From Agromyces fucosus (lineage in GTDB: Bacteria > Actinomycetota > Actinomycetes > Actinomycetales > Microbacteriaceae): a stretch of DNA of 64,000 nt. This document shows positions 52,717 through 61,702 of this stretch, one piece after another. The notes below the pieces were generated by a model. The model had not been told where the DNA came from. It worked only from the letters and a program-made list of their open reading frames with translations, and made no database searches. The DNA lies in assembly GCF_004134865.1 (NCBI RefSeq), contig NZ_SDPO01000001.1:620001-684000 (forward strand), read 5' to 3'. The position numbers and the translations under genes were made by a program. Position 1 is the stretch's first letter; the number at the start of each line of letters is the position of its first letter.

Positions 52717-54795
52717 ATGCCTGAGCGCGATCCCCTGCACGACCTCGGTGTGCGCGCCGGCGCCGACGGCGGTGTCGCCCGGGTCTGGTCGCAGCACGCG
52801 ACATCCGTCGACCTCGTCGTGTTCGACGCCGACGACCTCGACTGGGCGATCGCGCGCACGCCCCTCGTGCGCGATGAGCACGGCGTGTGGCAGGGCGCGT
52901 CGGCCGAGCTCCGCCCCGGCGCCCACTACGGCCTGCGCGTCGACGGCCCCGCGGGCGTCGAGCACGCGTTCAATCCCGTGCACACCCTGCTCGACCCCTA
53001 CGCCCGCGGTCTCGTGCGCGCCGACGACGGCTCGTGGCGCGGCATCGCCCTCGAGTCGCTCACCGCGACGGGCTTCGAGTGGGGCGATTCGGCCAAGCCC
53101 CGCGTGCCGCTCGACCGCACGGTCGTCTACGAGACGCATGTGCGCGGCTTCTCGAAGCTGAACCCTGCCGTGCCCGAGCCCCTGCGCGGCACCTACGCGG
53201 GCCTCGCGCACGACGCCTCGCTCGAGTACCTCGTGAACCTCGGCATCACGACCGTCGAACTGCTGCCCGTGCACGCCTTCGTGTCGGAGGATCGCCTCGT
53301 GCGCCAGGGCAAGATCAACTACTGGGGGTACAACACGCTCGCGTTCTTCGCCGCCCACTCGCCGTACGCGAGCGCGGCGGCTCGCGCCGAGGGGGCCGCC
53401 GCCGTGCGACGCGAGTTCGCCGGCATGGTGCGGCGCCTGCACGAGGCCGGCCTCGAGGTCGTGCTCGACGTCGTCTACAACCACACCGCCGAAGAGGGCC
53501 GGGAAGGGCCGACCTCGTCGTTCCGCGGCATCGACAACGCGTCGTACTACCGGCACGACGCGCACGGCCGCTACGTCGACACCACCGGCTGCGGCAACAG
53601 CCTCGACTTCGCGGGCGAGGCGCCGCAGCGACTCGTGCTCGACTCGATGCGCTACTTCGCCGACGAGCTGCAGGTCGACGGGTTCCGCCTCGACCTCGCC
53701 GCCACGCTCGGCCGCGACGAGCGCGAGACGTTCACGCCCGATCATCCGCTGCTGCGCGCCATGCTCGACGACCCCGTGATCGGCGCGTCGAAGCTCATCG
53801 CCGAGCCGTGGGACGTCGGTCCCGGCGGCTGGCAGACCGGGAACTTCCCGAACGGCTTCACCGAGTGGAACGACCGCTACCGCGACCGCATGCGGGACTT
53901 CTGGCTCGGCGACCTGCGGCGCGAGCGCGAGACCGGGTCGGCCGGCAGCGGCATCGGCCGGTTCGCCACGCGCCTCGCGGGCTCGTCGAACACCTTCTCC
54001 GGCGAGCGCGGGCCCCTCGCGAGCCTCAACTTCGTGACAGCCCACGACGGGTTCACGCTCGCCGACCTGACCGCCTACGACGTCAAGCACAACCAGGGCA
54101 ACGGCGAGCAGAATCGCGACGGCACCGACTCCAACAACTCGTACAACCACGGCGTCGAGGGCGAGGCGGCCGACCCGGTCGTGCGGGCTGCGCGGCGCCG
54201 GAGCATCCGGAACCTGCTCGGCACGCTGCTGCTCTCGGCGGGCGTGCCCATGATCACGGCGGGCGACGAGTTCGGCCGCAGCCAGCGCGGCAACAACAAC
54301 GCGTACTGCCACGACTCCCCGCTCACCTGGCTCGCGTGGGAGGCGTCCGACCGTCCCCGCTTCGCTCCCGCGCTGCTCGAGACCGCCCGCCACCTGATGC
54401 GACTGCGCGCCGAGAACCCGGCGCTGCGCCCCATCCGCTTCGGGCGCCTCGGCGAGACGGTGCCGAGTGCCTCGCAGATGGACTGGTTCAACGCCGAGGG
54501 CGAGACGATGGGCATCGACGACTGGAACTCCCCCGCCGAGCGCACCCTGCAGTTCCTCGCCGCGTCGACCCCCGAGACCGAGGCGCCGAACCGCATCCTC
54601 CTCGTCGTGCACGCCCATGAGGCCGACACCGAGGTCGTGTTGCCGCGGCATGACGAGGTGAGCGGCTACACCCTGCTCTGGGATTCCGCCGACGAGGCGC
54701 CGTCGGCGCCTGCCGCTGCTCCGCTCGCACCCGGGGCCACGATCACCGTCGGCGCCCAGGCGATGCGACTGTTCCGTGCAGAGAGCGCGGCCTGA
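52717..54795 (+). CDS. glgX: Glycogen debranching enzyme
   Basis: A 692-residue GH13 isoamylase-type debranching enzyme that hydrolyses alpha-1,6 branches of phosphorylase-trimmed glycogen. An N-terminal CBM48-like domain (about 1-130) precedes the TIM barrel. GH13 regions: DVVYNHTAE, DGFRLDLAATLG with the nucleophile Asp, IAEPWDVGPGGWQTGNFP with the acid Glu, and FVTAHDGFTLADL. It is leaderless. Its TGA stop overlaps the ybaK ATG by one base. Confidence 0.95.
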   Translation: MPERDPLHDLGVRAGADGGVARVWSQHATSVDLVVFDADDLDWAIARTPLVRDEHGVWQGASAELRPGAHYGLRVDGPAGVEHAFNPVHTLLDPYARGLVRADDGSWRGIALESLTATGFEWGDSAKPRVPLDRTVVYETHVRGFSKLNPAVPEPLRGTYAGLAHDASLEYLVNLGITTVELLPVHAFVSEDRLVRQGKINYWGYNTLAFFAAHSPYASAAARAEGAAAVRREFAGMVRRLHEAGLEVVLDVVYNHTAEEGREGPTSSFRGIDNASYYRHDAHGRYVDTTGCGNSLDFAGEAPQRLVLDSMRYFADELQVDGFRLDLAATLGRDERETFTPDHPLLRAMLDDPVIGASKLIAEPWDVGPGGWQTGNFPNGFTEWNDRYRDRMRDFWLGDLRRERETGSAGSGIGRFATRLAGSSNTFSGERGPLASLNFVTAHDGFTLADLTAYDVKHNQGNGEQNRDGTDSNNSYNHGVEGEAADPVVRAARRRSIRNLLGTLLLSAGVPMITAGDEFGRSQRGNNNAYCHDSPLTWLAWEASDRPRFAPALLETARHLMRLRAENPALRPIRFGRLGETVPSASQMDWFNAEGETMGIDDWNSPAERTLQFLAASTPETEAPNRILLVVHAHEADTEVVLPRHDEVSGYTLLWDSADEAPSAPAAAPLAPGATITVGAQAMRLFRAESAA

Positions 54796-55292
54796 TGGCC
54801 AAGCGAGCGGATGCCTCCGCGGGCACGCCCGCGACCGTCGCCCTCAGCCGGGCGGGCATCGCCTTCACCGCCCTCGGCTACGACCACGACCCGCGCGCCG
54901 CCGCCTACGGCCTCGAAGCCGCCGAGAAGCTCGGCCTCGACCCTGACCGCGTCTTCAAGACGCTGCTCGCGAGCGTCGACGGCGCGCTGGCGGTCGGCAT
55001 CGTGCCCGTGGCGATGCAGCTCGACCTGAAGTCGCTCGCCGCCGCGCTCGGCGGCAAGCGCGCCGAGATGGCCGACCCCGCCGTGGCGGAGCGCAAGACG
55101 GGCTACGTCGTCGGCGGCATCAGCCCGATCGGCCAGAAGACGGCGCTGCCGACGGTGCTCGACGAGTCGGCGATCCTGCACGAGACGATCTACGTCTCGG
55201 GCGGGCGACGCGGCCTCGACCTCGAGCTCGCTCCCGACGACCTGCTCGCCGTCACCGCGGGTCGCTACGCGCCGATCGCCCGCACGCGCTGA
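54795..55292 (+). CDS. ybaK: Cys-tRNA(Pro)/aminoacyl-tRNA deacylase (YbaK/EbsC)
   Basis: A 165-residue YbaK-type editing protein that hydrolyses mischarged Cys-tRNA(Pro). It has the DPDRVFKTLLA motif with the active-site Lys, RAEMADPAVAERKTGYVVGGISPIGQKTALPTVLDESA with the conserved G-x-x-P-x-G loop, and VSGGRRGLDLEL at the end. Co-translated with glgX by a one-base overlap, which is unexpected in function but common for small housekeeping genes. Confidence 0.95.
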   Translation: MAKRADASAGTPATVALSRAGIAFTALGYDHDPRAAAYGLEAAEKLGLDPDRVFKTLLASVDGALAVGIVPVAMQLDLKSLAAALGGKRAEMADPAVAERKTGYVVGGISPIGQKTALPTVLDESAILHETIYVSGGRRGLDLELAPDDLLAVTAGRYAPIARTR

Positions 55293-55295
55293 CGC

Positions 55296-57860
55296 TCAGT
55301 CGGCGACGGCGACGAGCCCCAGCTCCGCCGTCGACAACAGCAGCGGATGCCGCGGCACCACGCGCACCGTGTAGCCGAACGCGCCCGCGCGATCCAGCAC
55401 GAGGGACCCCGTGTAGAGGTGCTCGCCCGCGGAGAGCTGCGCCGCGGCATCCGCGACCTCGAGCTCGGCGTGCTGGGCGGCGTCGATCGTCTCGTCGGCA
55501 CGGCTGCGCCCGTAGACGACCTCGACCCGCACGTCGTCGGGCGACAGCTCGCCGAGCCGCACGACCGCGCGAAGCTGCAGCTCGTCGCCGACGTGCGGTG
55601 CGTCGATGCCGCCCGACTCGACATGTGCGACCTGCACGCCGGGCCATGCCGCACGCACCCGGCCACCCCAGCTCGAGAGTTCGCGGGCTCCCCGCGCGCT
55701 CTCGGCCGCGACAGTGGCGAAGTGCTCGGCCGCCGGACGGTACAGGCGCTCGACGTACTCGCGCACCATTCGATCGGCGCCGAGGTCGGGCGCGAGCACC
55801 GCGAGGGTCTCACGCACGCGGCGCACCCACTCGACCGGAACGCCGTCACCGTCGCGCTCGTAGTAACGCGTCGCGACCCGGTGCTCGAGCAGGTCGTAGA
55901 GGGCGGCCGCCTCGAGAGCGTCGCGCTCCCCCGCGTCACCCGCGGCATCGGCGGAGGGGATGACCCATCCGAAGTCGTCGCCCGCGAACTCCGCCCACCA
56001 GCCGTCGAGGATCGAGAGGTTCAGGGCGCCGTTCATCGCCGCCTTCATGCCCGAGGTGCCGCACGCCTCCAGCGGGCGCAGGGGGTTGTTCAGCCACACG
56101 TCGCAGCCGGGGTAGAGCTTCTCGGCCATGCTCATGTCGTAGTCGGGCAGGAAGACGATGCGCTCCCGCAGCTCGGGCTGCTGGGCGAACTGCACGAGCT
56201 GCTGGATCAGTCGCTTGCCCTCGTCGTCGGCGGGGTGCGACTTGCCCGCGATGACGAACTGCACCGGTCGCTCGGTATTCGTGAGGATCGCCTTCAGCCG
56301 CTCGGGATCCTGCAGCATGAGCGTGAGCCGCTTATAGGTCGGCACCCGGCGGGCGAACCCGACCGTGAGCGTGTCGGGGTCGAGCACCTGCGACACCCAC
56401 TTCGGCGGTTCGGCGCCCGAGTGCTGTTCGCGCCAGGATGCCGCGAGCCGGCGCCGGGCGTCGTCGACGAGCTGCTGGCGCATGGCGCGTTTGACCGACC
56501 AGAACTCGCCGTCGGCGAGCGCGAGGCTGCGCCAGTCGGCGTGCTCGGTGTCTCCGGTGCCGAGTCGTGTCTCGGCGAGGCCGAGCAGGGCGGGGTCCGT
56601 CCAGGTGGGAGCGTGCACGCCGTTCGTGATCGAGGTGATCGGTACCTCCTCGGCGTCGAAGCCCGGCCACAGGTCGCCGAACATGCGACGGCTCACCTCG
56701 CCGTGCAGCTTCGAGACGCCGTTCGCGTGCTGGGCGAGCCGCAGGCCCATGACCGCCATGTTGAACGCGCTCGTCGCGGGGTCGGCTCCGGGCTCGACGC
56801 CGAGGGCGAGCGCGTCGGCCGGATCGACGCCGGGCAGCAGCGAACCCGACAGGTACCGCTCGACGAGGGCGCGGTCGAAGCGGTCGATGCCGGCGGGCAC
56901 CGGAGTGTGCGTCGTGAAGACGGTGCCGGCGCGCACGAGCTGCAGCGCAGCGGCGAACGTGAGGCCCTCACCGATGTACGTCGCGATGCGCTCGAGGCCG
57001 AGGAAGCCGGCGTGACCCTCGTTCATGTGGAAGACGTCGGGGGCGGGGCATCCGCTCAGTTCCGTCCACGCGCGAATCGCACGGGCGCCGCCGATGCCGA
57101 GCAGCAGCTCCTGCAGCAGACGGTGCTCACCGCCGCCCCCGTAGAGGCGGTCGGTGACCGAGCGCAGTTCGTCGGAATTCGTGGGGATGTCGGTATCGAG
57201 CAGCAGCAGCGGAATGCGGCCGACCGCGGCCTTCCACACCCGCGCGTGCAGCGAACGGTCGTCGGGCAGGGCGAGCGTCACCTGCACCGGGGCCCCGTCG
57301 GGTGCGCGCAGCAGCGTGAGCGGCAGGCCGTCGGGGTCGAGCACCGGGTAGCGCTCCTGCTGCCAGCCGTCGGGCGAGATCGACTGCGAGAAGTACCCGG
57401 CCTTGTAGAAGAGCCCGACGCCCACGATCGGCACGCCGAGGTCGGATGCCGCCTTCAGGTGATCGCCCGCGAGGATGCCGAGCCCGCCGGAGTACTGCGG
57501 CAGCGCGGCGGTGATGCCGAACTCGGGCGAGAAGTACGCGATGGTGCGCGGCGTCTCGGCGCCGAGCGACTGGAACCAACGGGGCTCGGCGAGGTATTCG
57601 CGCAGCGCCGCTCGCTCATGCTCGGCCCACTCGACGTAGCCGCCGTCGCTCGCGAGCTCGGCGAGTCTCGCAGGCGCGACCTCACCGAGGAACGCGACCG
57701 GGTCGTGATCGGAGGCCTGCCAGAGCTCTGGATCGACGTGCTGGAACAACCGGCGGGTCGGTTCGTGCCACGCCCAGCGGAGGTTCGCGGCGAGCTCTTC
57801 GAGCGCACCGAGCTCGGCAGGGATGACCGCGCGGACCGTGAACTTGCGAATCGGCTTCAC
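55296..57860 (-). CDS. glgP: Alpha-glucan (glycogen) phosphorylase
   Basis: An 854-residue GT35 phosphorylase that releases glucose-1-phosphate from alpha-1,4-glucan. An N-terminal DUF3417 domain (about 1-110; NLRWAWHEPTRRLFQ) precedes the phosphorylase core, as in actinobacterial and archaeal-type enzymes. PLP-binding Lys is in GTSGMKAAMNGALNLSILDGWW. The VFTTHTPVPAGIDRF and FHMNEGHAGFL blocks are intact. The start is GTG 57860, six bases after TAGGGT, so it is leaderless. It converges with ybaK across three bases. Confidence 0.96.
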   Translation of the reverse strand: MKPIRKFTVRAVIPAELGALEELAANLRWAWHEPTRRLFQHVDPELWQASDHDPVAFLGEVAPARLAELASDGGYVEWAEHERAALREYLAEPRWFQSLGAETPRTIAYFSPEFGITAALPQYSGGLGILAGDHLKAASDLGVPIVGVGLFYKAGYFSQSISPDGWQQERYPVLDPDGLPLTLLRAPDGAPVQVTLALPDDRSLHARVWKAAVGRIPLLLLDTDIPTNSDELRSVTDRLYGGGGEHRLLQELLLGIGGARAIRAWTELSGCPAPDVFHMNEGHAGFLGLERIATYIGEGLTFAAALQLVRAGTVFTTHTPVPAGIDRFDRALVERYLSGSLLPGVDPADALALGVEPGADPATSAFNMAVMGLRLAQHANGVSKLHGEVSRRMFGDLWPGFDAEEVPITSITNGVHAPTWTDPALLGLAETRLGTGDTEHADWRSLALADGEFWSVKRAMRQQLVDDARRRLAASWREQHSGAEPPKWVSQVLDPDTLTVGFARRVPTYKRLTLMLQDPERLKAILTNTERPVQFVIAGKSHPADDEGKRLIQQLVQFAQQPELRERIVFLPDYDMSMAEKLYPGCDVWLNNPLRPLEACGTSGMKAAMNGALNLSILDGWWAEFAGDDFGWVIPSADAAGDAGERDALEAAALYDLLEHRVATRYYERDGDGVPVEWVRRVRETLAVLAPDLGADRMVREYVERLYRPAAEHFATVAAESARGARELSSWGGRVRAAWPGVQVAHVESGGIDAPHVGDELQLRAVVRLGELSPDDVRVEVVYGRSRADETIDAAQHAELEVADAAAQLSAGEHLYTGSLVLDRAGAFGYTVRVVPRHPLLLSTAELGLVAVAD

Positions 57861-57866
57861 GGCTCC

Positions 57867-57872
57867 ACCCTA
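57867..57872 (-). promoter_or_regulatory. -10 TAGGGT of leaderless glgP
   Basis: TAGGGT, six bases (GGAGCC) and GTG 57860. Confidence 0.55.
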
Positions 57873-57904
57873 GGAGCCGCAGATGTCGGTTGCGTGAACG
57901 CCGC

Positions 57905-59539
57905 CTACGCGAGCGCGAGGTACTGGTGCACGAACGCGACCGCCATGCCGCCCTCACCGACGCCAGCCGCAACCCGCTTCACCGAGCCCGAGCGCACGTC
58001 GCCGATCGCGAACACGCCCGGAGTACTCGTCTCGAGCGCGAACGGCCGGCGTTCGAGACCCCACTGCGGGCTCGCTGCCGCGTCTGCCCCGGTGAGGATG
58101 AACCCGTGCGCGTCACGGGCGACGCCGTCAGGCATCCACTCGGTCACCGCGTCGGCGCCGATCATGACGAACACGACGCCCGCCTCGGTTCGCACGGTCT
58201 CCCCGCTGGTTCGCTCGGCGACGTCGATGGCCTCGAGGCTCGATCCGCCGTGCAGTGCGACGATCTCGCTGCGGGTCTGCACCCGCACGCCGTCGTTGGC
58301 GGCGATCTGGTCGATGAGGTAGCGCGACATGCTGGCCTCGAGCGATTCGCCGCGCACGAGCATCGTGACCGATCGCGCATGACGTGCGAAGAAGAGCGCG
58401 GCCTGGCCGGCCGAGTTGCCGGCGCCGACGATGCAGACATCGGCGCCCTGCGCGATCGAGGCGTCGCTACGGGCAGCGCCGTAGTAGACGCCGTTGCCGC
58501 GGAACCGGTCGATACCCGGCACCGGCAGCGAGCGCCACGCCACGCCGGTCGCGATGATGACCACGGGCGCCCGCAGCACGTCGCCGCCGTCGAGCACGAT
58601 CTCGACCCCTGCGGCTCCGGCGCTCGGCACGATCGACTCCACCGTGCGGGTCACCACGATCTCGGCGCCGAGCCGCTTCGCCTGCTTCAAGGCGCGGCTC
58701 GCGAGATCGTCGCCCGAGATGCCGAACGGGAACCCGGTGTAGTTCTCGATACGCGTCGAGGTGCCGGCCTGCCCGCCCGGAGCGACGGACTCGATCACGA
58801 CCGTGCGCAGTCCCTCCGCGGCGCCGTTGACGGCAGCGGTGAGCCCCGCGGGCCCGGCACCGAGGATGACGACGTCGTAGTCGGATGCCGCGGGCACGAC
58901 GTCGAGCCCGACCGCCGTCGCGACCTCGCGGAGCGACGGGTCGACCGAACGCGCTCCGCCGTGTTCGAGGATCGGGTACCGCTCCCCGGGCACCGGATCG
59001 TCGAGGGTCGTGCGCTCGAACGCGACCTGATTGCGGATGAGGAAGCCGGTGACCTCATGGGTTCGGGCATCCGATCGGGGCCCGATGACCCGCACGTCGG
59101 TCTCGAGCCGCTCGGCCGCCATCTCCTGCAGCGAATCGAGGTAGCGACGAGCGAGGCCTGCGACGCGGGCGGGGATCGACGGCGCCGCCGCTGCGAGCTT
59201 GTAGTAGACCGTGACGTCGAGCTTGATGATGCGCGCGCCCTCCGCGGCATCCGCTGCCCGACCACTCGCGGGGAACGGCGTGCTCAGCGTCATGGGCACC
59301 TCGCCGAAGAACTGCCCCGGCTTCCGGCGGCCGATCACCCGTTCCTCGCCGTTGATCACCTTCGTGATCTCGACGCCGCCCTCGACGACGATGAAGAGCG
59401 CCCGCTCGTCGCCCTCGTGCGCGAAGTACTCTCCGGGCACGAGGCGGATGTCCTCGACCGCCCGCGCGAGTTCGTCGAGCGTCGCCTCGGGCACCGGCGC
59501 GAAGATCGGGATGCCGCGGAGCGTCTCGGCGGTGATCAT
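57905..59539 (-). CDS. cNMP-binding domain/thioredoxin-reductase-like flavoprotein
   Basis: A 544-residue two-part protein. An N-terminal cyclic-nucleotide-binding-like domain (about 5-130; EYFAHEGDERALFIVVEGGVEI, GRRKPGQFFGEVPM) is joined by a linker to an FAD/NAD(P) oxidoreductase of the TrxB fold. FAD loop LGAGPAGLTAAV lies near 226-237, NAD(P) loop IVGAGNSAGQAALF follows, and the C-terminal GVFAIGDV closes the FAD site. The redox CxxC of TrxB is absent; the matching region reads GVYYGAARSD. It therefore cannot reduce thioredoxin by the usual route; a ferredoxin-NADP-reductase-like or other acceptor is possible. A leaderless 7-codon uORF overlaps its start. Confidence 0.87.
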   Translation of the reverse strand: MITAETLRGIPIFAPVPEATLDELARAVEDIRLVPGEYFAHEGDERALFIVVEGGVEITKVINGEERVIGRRKPGQFFGEVPMTLSTPFPASGRAADAAEGARIIKLDVTVYYKLAAAAPSIPARVAGLARRYLDSLQEMAAERLETDVRVIGPRSDARTHEVTGFLIRNQVAFERTTLDDPVPGERYPILEHGGARSVDPSLREVATAVGLDVVPAASDYDVVILGAGPAGLTAAVNGAAEGLRTVVIESVAPGGQAGTSTRIENYTGFPFGISGDDLASRALKQAKRLGAEIVVTRTVESIVPSAGAAGVEIVLDGGDVLRAPVVIIATGVAWRSLPVPGIDRFRGNGVYYGAARSDASIAQGADVCIVGAGNSAGQAALFFARHARSVTMLVRGESLEASMSRYLIDQIAANDGVRVQTRSEIVALHGGSSLEAIDVAERTSGETVRTEAGVVFVMIGADAVTEWMPDGVARDAHGFILTGADAAASPQWGLERRPFALETSTPGVFAIGDVRSGSVKRVAAGVGEGGMAVAFVHQYLALA

Positions 59540-59559
59540 CGGTCTCGCCCTGGCACCAT
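59536..59559 (-). other. Leaderless 7-codon uORF coupled to flavoprotein gene
   Basis: ATG 59559 lies exactly six bases after TACCGT and opens a frame MVPGRDR whose TGA overlaps the flavoprotein ATG as ATGA. If translated it would deliver ribosomes to the SD-less start by termination-reinitiation. Confidence 0.5.
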
Positions 59560-59565
59560 GCGCTG

Positions 59566-59571
59566 ACGGTA
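59566..59571 (-). promoter_or_regulatory. -10 TACCGT of the flavoprotein gene
   Basis: TACCGT is six bases before the uORF ATG at 59559 and 26 bases before the flavoprotein ATG. Confidence 0.5.
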
Positions 59572-59656
59572 TCCACGCCGAGACCTGCCGTCAACAGATC
59601 CGGCCCGGCCATGACGTTCCGGCCGCGTTCGCGAGTGCGATCCGGTTGAGACGCGC

Positions 59657-59662
59657 TACGGT
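59657..59662 (+). promoter_or_regulatory. -10 TACGGT of leaderless glgE
   Basis: TACGGT, six bases (CGAAAC) and GTG 59669. It drives the glgE-glgB pair. Confidence 0.6.
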
Positions 59663-59668
59663 CGAAAC

Positions 59669-61702
59669 GTGACGACCGCCCCCGTGCTCGCCGGCCGGAT
59701 CCCAGTGACCCGGCTGACTCCCGCTGTGCCCGATGCGCGTTGGCGCCCCAAGGCGTTCGAGGGCGAGGTGGTGCCGTTCCGCGCGACCGTGTTCCGCGAG
59801 GGGCACGATCAGGTGGGCGCGATGCTCGTCATCACGAGCCCGTCAGGGCAGGTGCGACACGAGCGGATGTCTCCGCTGGCGGCCGGCACCGATCGGTGGG
59901 AGGTCGAGGTACTCCTCGACCAGGTCGGCGAGTGGCACTGGCACGTGACGGGGTTCGACGACGAGGTCGCGACGTGGCGGCACGACGCCGCGCTCAAGGT
60001 CGACGCAGGGGTCGACGCCGAGCTCATGTTCGAGCTCGGCGCCCGCCTGCTCGACCGGGCCGTCGCCGAGAAGGCCCGGCCGCTCGCGGCACGCAAACGG
60101 CTGTCGACGCTCGCCGCCGGGCTGCGCGATGACGCGGCATCCGTCGCCGCTCGCCGCCCGCTCATCGACGACCCGGCCCTCGCCGAGTTCGACGTGCGGC
60201 CCCTCGCGCGGCTCTCGACGGACTCCCCCGAGCACACGATCCTCGTCGAACGCCGGCACGCGGGCGTCGGCGCCTGGTACGAGTTCTTCCCGCGATCCGA
60301 AGGGGCGAAGCAGCTGAAAGACGGCTCGTGGAAGTCGGGCACCTTCCGCAGCGCGGCGAAGCGCCTCGACGGCGTCGCCGCGATGGGCTTCGACGTCGTC
60401 TACCTGCCGCCGATCCACCCGATCGGGGTAACGAACCGCAAGGGGCGCAACAACACGCTCGACCCGGGCCCACATGACCCCGGCTCCCCCTGGGCGATCG
60501 GCGGACCGCTCGCCGACGGCACGCCGGGCGGCCACGATGCCGTGCACCCCGACCTCGGCACGCTCGCCGACTTCCGCGCCTTCGTGCGACGTGCCGCCGC
60601 CCTCGGCATCGAGGTCGCGCTCGATCTCGCCCTGCAGGCCGCGCCCGATCACCCGTGGGTGGCGGAGCATCCCGACTGGTTCACGCAGTTGCCCGACGGC
60701 ACGATCCGCTACGCCGAGAACCCGCCGAAGAAGTACCAGGACATCTATCCGGTGAACTTCGACGACGACCCCGAGGGCATCTTCGCCGAGGTGCTGCGGG
60801 TCGTCCGGCACTGGATGAAGCAGGGCGTGCGCATCTTCCGCGTCGACAACCCGCACACGAAGCCCCTCGCGTTCTGGGAGCGGCTGATCGCGGCGGTGAA
60901 CGCGGACGACCCGGGCGTCGTGTTCCTCGCCGAGGCCTTCACCCGCCCGGCGATGATGCAGGCGCTGGCGATGGTCGGCTTCCAGCAGTCGTATTCGTAC
61001 TTCACCTGGCGGAACACGAAGACCGAGCTCGAGGAGTTCCTGACGAGCGTGTCGCAGGAGACCGCCGACTTCATGCGGCCGAACCTCTTCGTCAACACCC
61101 CCGACATCCTCACCGAGTACCTCCAGTTCGGCGGCCCGGCCGCGTTCACCGTGCGCGCGACCATCGCCGCGACGGCCGCGCCGCTGTGGGGCGTGTACGC
61201 GGGCTTCGAGCACTTCGAGTCGGTCGCCCGCCCCGGCGCCGAAGAGGCGATCGACAACGAGAAGTACGAGTACAAGCCTCGCGACTTCGCAGCCGCCGAG
61301 CGCGAGGGGCGTTCACTCGCGCTCTACCTCGGCATCCTCAACCGCATCCGCGCCGAGCACCCGGCGCTCGGCCAGCTCCGCAACATCCGCTTCCACGCGA
61401 GCGACGACGACTCGGTGCTCGTCTACTCGAAGCACCTCGAGGGCCGCTTCACCGGCAGTGGCAACGGACACGGCGCCGACGACACGATCATCGTGGTCGC
61501 GAACGTCGACCCGCACTCGGTGCGGGAGACGACCGTGCACCTCGACCTCGAGGCGCTCGGCCTCCCGCCCGGAGCCCGCTTCGAGGTCGACGAACTCGTC
61601 ACCGGTGAACGGTGGGAGTGGGGCGCCGACAACTACGTGCGGCTCGACGCCTTCACGCGGCCCGCGCACATCCTGCACGTGAGAAGGGTCACGGATGCCT
61701 GA
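59669..61702 (+). CDS. glgE: Alpha-1,4-glucan:maltose-1-phosphate maltosyltransferase
   Basis: A 677-residue GH13_3 enzyme that extends alpha-glucan with maltose units from maltose-1-phosphate. It starts GTG with an N-terminal DUF3416/CBM-like domain (VEVLLDQVGEWHWHVTGFDD), then a helical bundle and the barrel. The catalytic Asp is in VRIFRVDNPHTKP and the acid Glu in VVFLAEAFTRP. The KYQDIYPVNFD block is diagnostic. It overlaps glgB by eight bases. No TreS or maltokinase gene lies between glgE and glgB, in contrast to many actinobacteria, so its maltose-1-phosphate must come from elsewhere in the genome. Confidence 0.97.
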   Translation: MTTAPVLAGRIPVTRLTPAVPDARWRPKAFEGEVVPFRATVFREGHDQVGAMLVITSPSGQVRHERMSPLAAGTDRWEVEVLLDQVGEWHWHVTGFDDEVATWRHDAALKVDAGVDAELMFELGARLLDRAVAEKARPLAARKRLSTLAAGLRDDAASVAARRPLIDDPALAEFDVRPLARLSTDSPEHTILVERRHAGVGAWYEFFPRSEGAKQLKDGSWKSGTFRSAAKRLDGVAAMGFDVVYLPPIHPIGVTNRKGRNNTLDPGPHDPGSPWAIGGPLADGTPGGHDAVHPDLGTLADFRAFVRRAAALGIEVALDLALQAAPDHPWVAEHPDWFTQLPDGTIRYAENPPKKYQDIYPVNFDDDPEGIFAEVLRVVRHWMKQGVRIFRVDNPHTKPLAFWERLIAAVNADDPGVVFLAEAFTRPAMMQALAMVGFQQSYSYFTWRNTKTELEEFLTSVSQETADFMRPNLFVNTPDILTEYLQFGGPAAFTVRATIAATAAPLWGVYAGFEHFESVARPGAEEAIDNEKYEYKPRDFAAAEREGRSLALYLGILNRIRAEHPALGQLRNIRFHASDDDSVLVYSKHLEGRFTGSGNGHGADDTIIVVANVDPHSVRETTVHLDLEALGLPPGARFEVDELVTGERWEWGADNYVRLDAFTRPAHILHVRRVTDA

